Assembly: GCA_035041965.1 (NCBI GenBank)
Contig: JAPYMA010000126.1
Location: 1 to 64,000, forward strand
DNA: 64,000 bases
Direction: 5' to 3'
Source: Anisakis pegreffii
Taxonomy: Eukaryota; Nematoda; Chromadorea; Rhabditida; Anisakidae
Below the pieces are notes generated by a model that saw nothing but the letters and a program-made list of their open reading frames with translations, was not told the origin of the DNA and did not search any database. Of this stretch, positions 61,634 to 64,000 are shown piece by piece. Both the position numbers and the translations under genes were made by a program. How positions within the stretch are numbered: the first letter of the stretch is position 1; each line of letters begins with the position of its first letter.

Positions 61634-64000
61634 TTTCGATTTAATAATAACGATAACTTATTTAGTGTGTTCGTGTTGTTGTTATTCAAAACAACTGAAT
61701 ATTATAATTATACAGCTCGTGAATAACAATGCAATTCATTATCTTTTAATACATATTTCGAGATTTAATTTGAAAACGGTATTAGTTGCGAGCAGATCAA
61801 ATTGATATGAGGAGAAGAAATGAAGTGTCACTTGAGGATTGTGATTAATTTAACAGCTATGCATGTACAAGGATGTTGTTAGCGATATTATTAATGGAAC
61901 AGGAGGCAGTCAAAGAATTCAGCACATGCGTTTACGAACACGGAATTGAATAATATGAAACGACCTGAAAGAAGTGATGAGAATAATAGAAAGTTCCACG
62001 CATCAATTATTCAACAATTCATTCATACGGAATAATGGCTGATAGGAAAGTACATCCTGTTCTCAGAGAAGTTTACTGGAGAAGAGATAGAACAGGCTGG
62101 AATTTGATTTCCAAACAAGCGTAGAGTGAAGGAATAGGTCGGTAGGTAGGTCTATTAGCTGCATATACGGATAGAATTTTGCAGTGCAATTGAATCGCAG
62201 GCTCCGAAAGGCTTCATATGCACGAATGAACTAACCCGCTATCATCTCACAAAACGGACTAATCGTTCCAGGAATGAATTTGTGAAGAAGCGCTGAGATA
62301 AGCATTTTTTCAACAATAACGAGAATAAGAATAGAGATTATAACGATAATGATGACAATAATGATACCCTGATGCATAAGCACTGAGAGAAACGTCTCGC
62401 AACTCTGGGTATTTAAGCATTACTTGCTATCATTATTTTTATTAGTATCATTATTTTCATTCTCAGTAATCATTCCATAACGACTCAACGAAATGAGCTT
62501 ATTCCTGGAATATATATGTGTTCATATGTAATACTTAGAAATGAATGACATCGTTGTGAATTCATTAAGAACTTACCTACATAATTAGATGCAGTTATGC
62601 AGAGTTGTATGTCTATTCAGAATAAATTTGCTCTGTTGGCAACACCTTTTTCATTCATAATCGGACAAGATAATGCAGCATTATTGATTTTGTTCTGCAT
62701 TCATACACAAGTGTTTCATTCGGATTTTTTCAAGACTCTCACAAAAATGTCGTTCATTTTCAGCTTTGATTATTCGATTCGAATCGCTCGAAAATTCCAT
62801 GACAAATGAATGTGAATCAATTGAATTTTTGTTCCAACTTCTGAAGTCCTAATGTGAAGATCAAGCAGAACTAGTGCTATTGATTGCTTGATCTTGATTT
62901 GCAGCCAACAGAATGTGCTTGATCTGCTCGCATTAACCTAACTAATTTCACATATACCCATATCGGCTTTCCTAAACAACACTGGTTTTACAGTTTTTAA
63001 CGGTAATCCAACGGTATCCATCGGGAATTGTTGCAATCCCGAAACTCGGTACTCACTAAAATACCGAAAATTTGCCAAAACTGAAGTTTAATAGGGATTC
63101 GTCATCACCGGTATTGGGTCTCACGAATGCAACAAAATATTAAAAAGAAAATAAATGTTCACTGATGAATAATAAAAACATTGACGAGCCATCCTCGAAG
63201 TCATACCTTCGCTTCGAATTGAGTTTGTGCTCAACGATCACGCAATACAACCATTAATACTTATTCGAATTAAGCGTTTTTATTCTTTTATTACATTCAT
63301 TACGAAGATCGAAGTGGATTTTTATCATCACTGAATCTCAAATGAATGAATACACTCGAGTTGGATGCACGATACGAAGTCAAATGAGACGAGAAATTCA
63401 ACAAGATTTGAATAATGGCAAATGTCGAAACTGTCGCGTAGATGTTCATAAACATATAACTAAATGAGTGGATATACATATTAGATATACATACATCAGC
63501 ATTGTATCGCACACTTATGAATTTGTTCTTTTAGCTGAGATTAAGTTTATATAGAACATTGAACATGTGAATGGTCTTGCTCATTTATGGAGATATGATT
63601 TGAATTGTCCAGTGAGCGCATTCAATGGAAAGCAATTACTCCCTCGAGAACAATTATTGCCATTAGTATTAGTATTGGGATTGCTGATGCTGAATATGAT
63701 AAAGGCACTCGCCTAGACACAGTGCTAAATTGAACGAAATTTTTTCGAATTCCGAACGAGAAGGCTCTCTCACATCAGTTTGATTGAACCATATGTTCCG
63801 TCAATATGAGCATATCTGTGTGATAGTCGCTCGAAGAAAAAAGTAAAATAAAAGAGTTGTATGCGAAAAAATAAACAATAATTTGCAATATTTTTTGATG
63901 AGAAAAATGATGACATAAAAACAAACCGAAACAAATTATGTACAACAAATGATTCTAAGAAATGAGAATTCTGAACGAGGGAGATCAACTGGCTAATAGA
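61634..64000. other. Intergenic, no gene recognised
   Basis: AT-rich sequence with microsatellite-like runs (for example near 62310-62370). It holds a small perfect inverted repeat, AAGATCAAGCA / TGCTTGATCTT (62857-62867 and 62885-62895). I see no exon chain. Confidence 0.4.

Noticed and set aside
63001..63120. Possible transposon remnant with AACGGTA / ATACCGAAAA words
   Set aside because: The composition is odd, but no terminal inverted repeat or target duplication was found.
1..64000. tRNA, rRNA, CRISPR or bacterial-type signals
   Set aside because: Looked for B-box-like GGTTCGAATCC, spacer-repeat spacing and Shine-Dalgarno/operon organisation; none was convincing. A covariance-model scan would be needed to exclude tRNAs fully.

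Overview
This window is AT-rich animal DNA from a nematode. The genes have many short exons with GT-AG introns, consensus TTTCAG-type acceptors sit directly before start codons (typical of spliced-leader trans-splicing), and degenerate TTAGGC/GCCTAA (nematode telomere-type) words recur. The protein families are typical of worms. The species cannot be fixed from the sequence alone. There is no sign of bacterial operons, CRISPR arrays or rRNA.

Layout. 1-3.9 kb is a higher-order tandem satellite built from units of 406 bp and 177 bp. 3.9-8.3 kb is gene-free and holds a telomere-like block interrupted by a non-autonomous hAT-type element with a perfect 8-bp target duplication. 8.5-11.2 kb is an aldo-keto reductase gene (+). 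It is flanked on both sides by repeats, including a diverged copy of the satellite in inverse orientation (12.8-14.3 kb). 14.3-22.4 kb is a gene desert upstream of an OTX-class homeobox gene most like ceh-37 (22.5-26.2 kb, +). 27.3-28.9 kb encodes a small predicted membrane protein and a STYX/DUSP-like protein that has lost the catalytic arginine.

From 30 kb on the window is gene-dense: IFT81 (-, 30.0-39.6 kb, 13 exons, with nested hAT-like elements in one intron), syntaxin-6 (+, 40.7-41.9 kb), protein O-fucosyltransferase 1 (+, 42.5-44.2 kb), an unrecognised acidic coiled-coil protein (-, 45.3-47.2 kb), UNC-18/Munc18 (+, 47.6-50.7 kb) and a RapGAP plus citron-homology protein of the GARNL3 type (-, 52.1-58.7 kb, with two or three candidate alternative first exons up to 61.6 kb). 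The last 2.4 kb shows no gene.

Functional themes: sensory cilia and sensory neurons (IFT81, the OTX homeobox gene), vesicle fusion (syntaxin-6, UNC-18), Notch-type glycosylation (POFUT1), Rap signalling (GARNL3) and carbonyl metabolism (AKR). From memory, the C. elegans orthologues of six of these genes are all X-linked, so the window probably belongs to the conserved nematode X linkage block. Exon coordinates were worked out by hand from reading frame, splice consensus and family alignment from memory. The 5' exons of syntaxin-6 and UNC-18 were not found.
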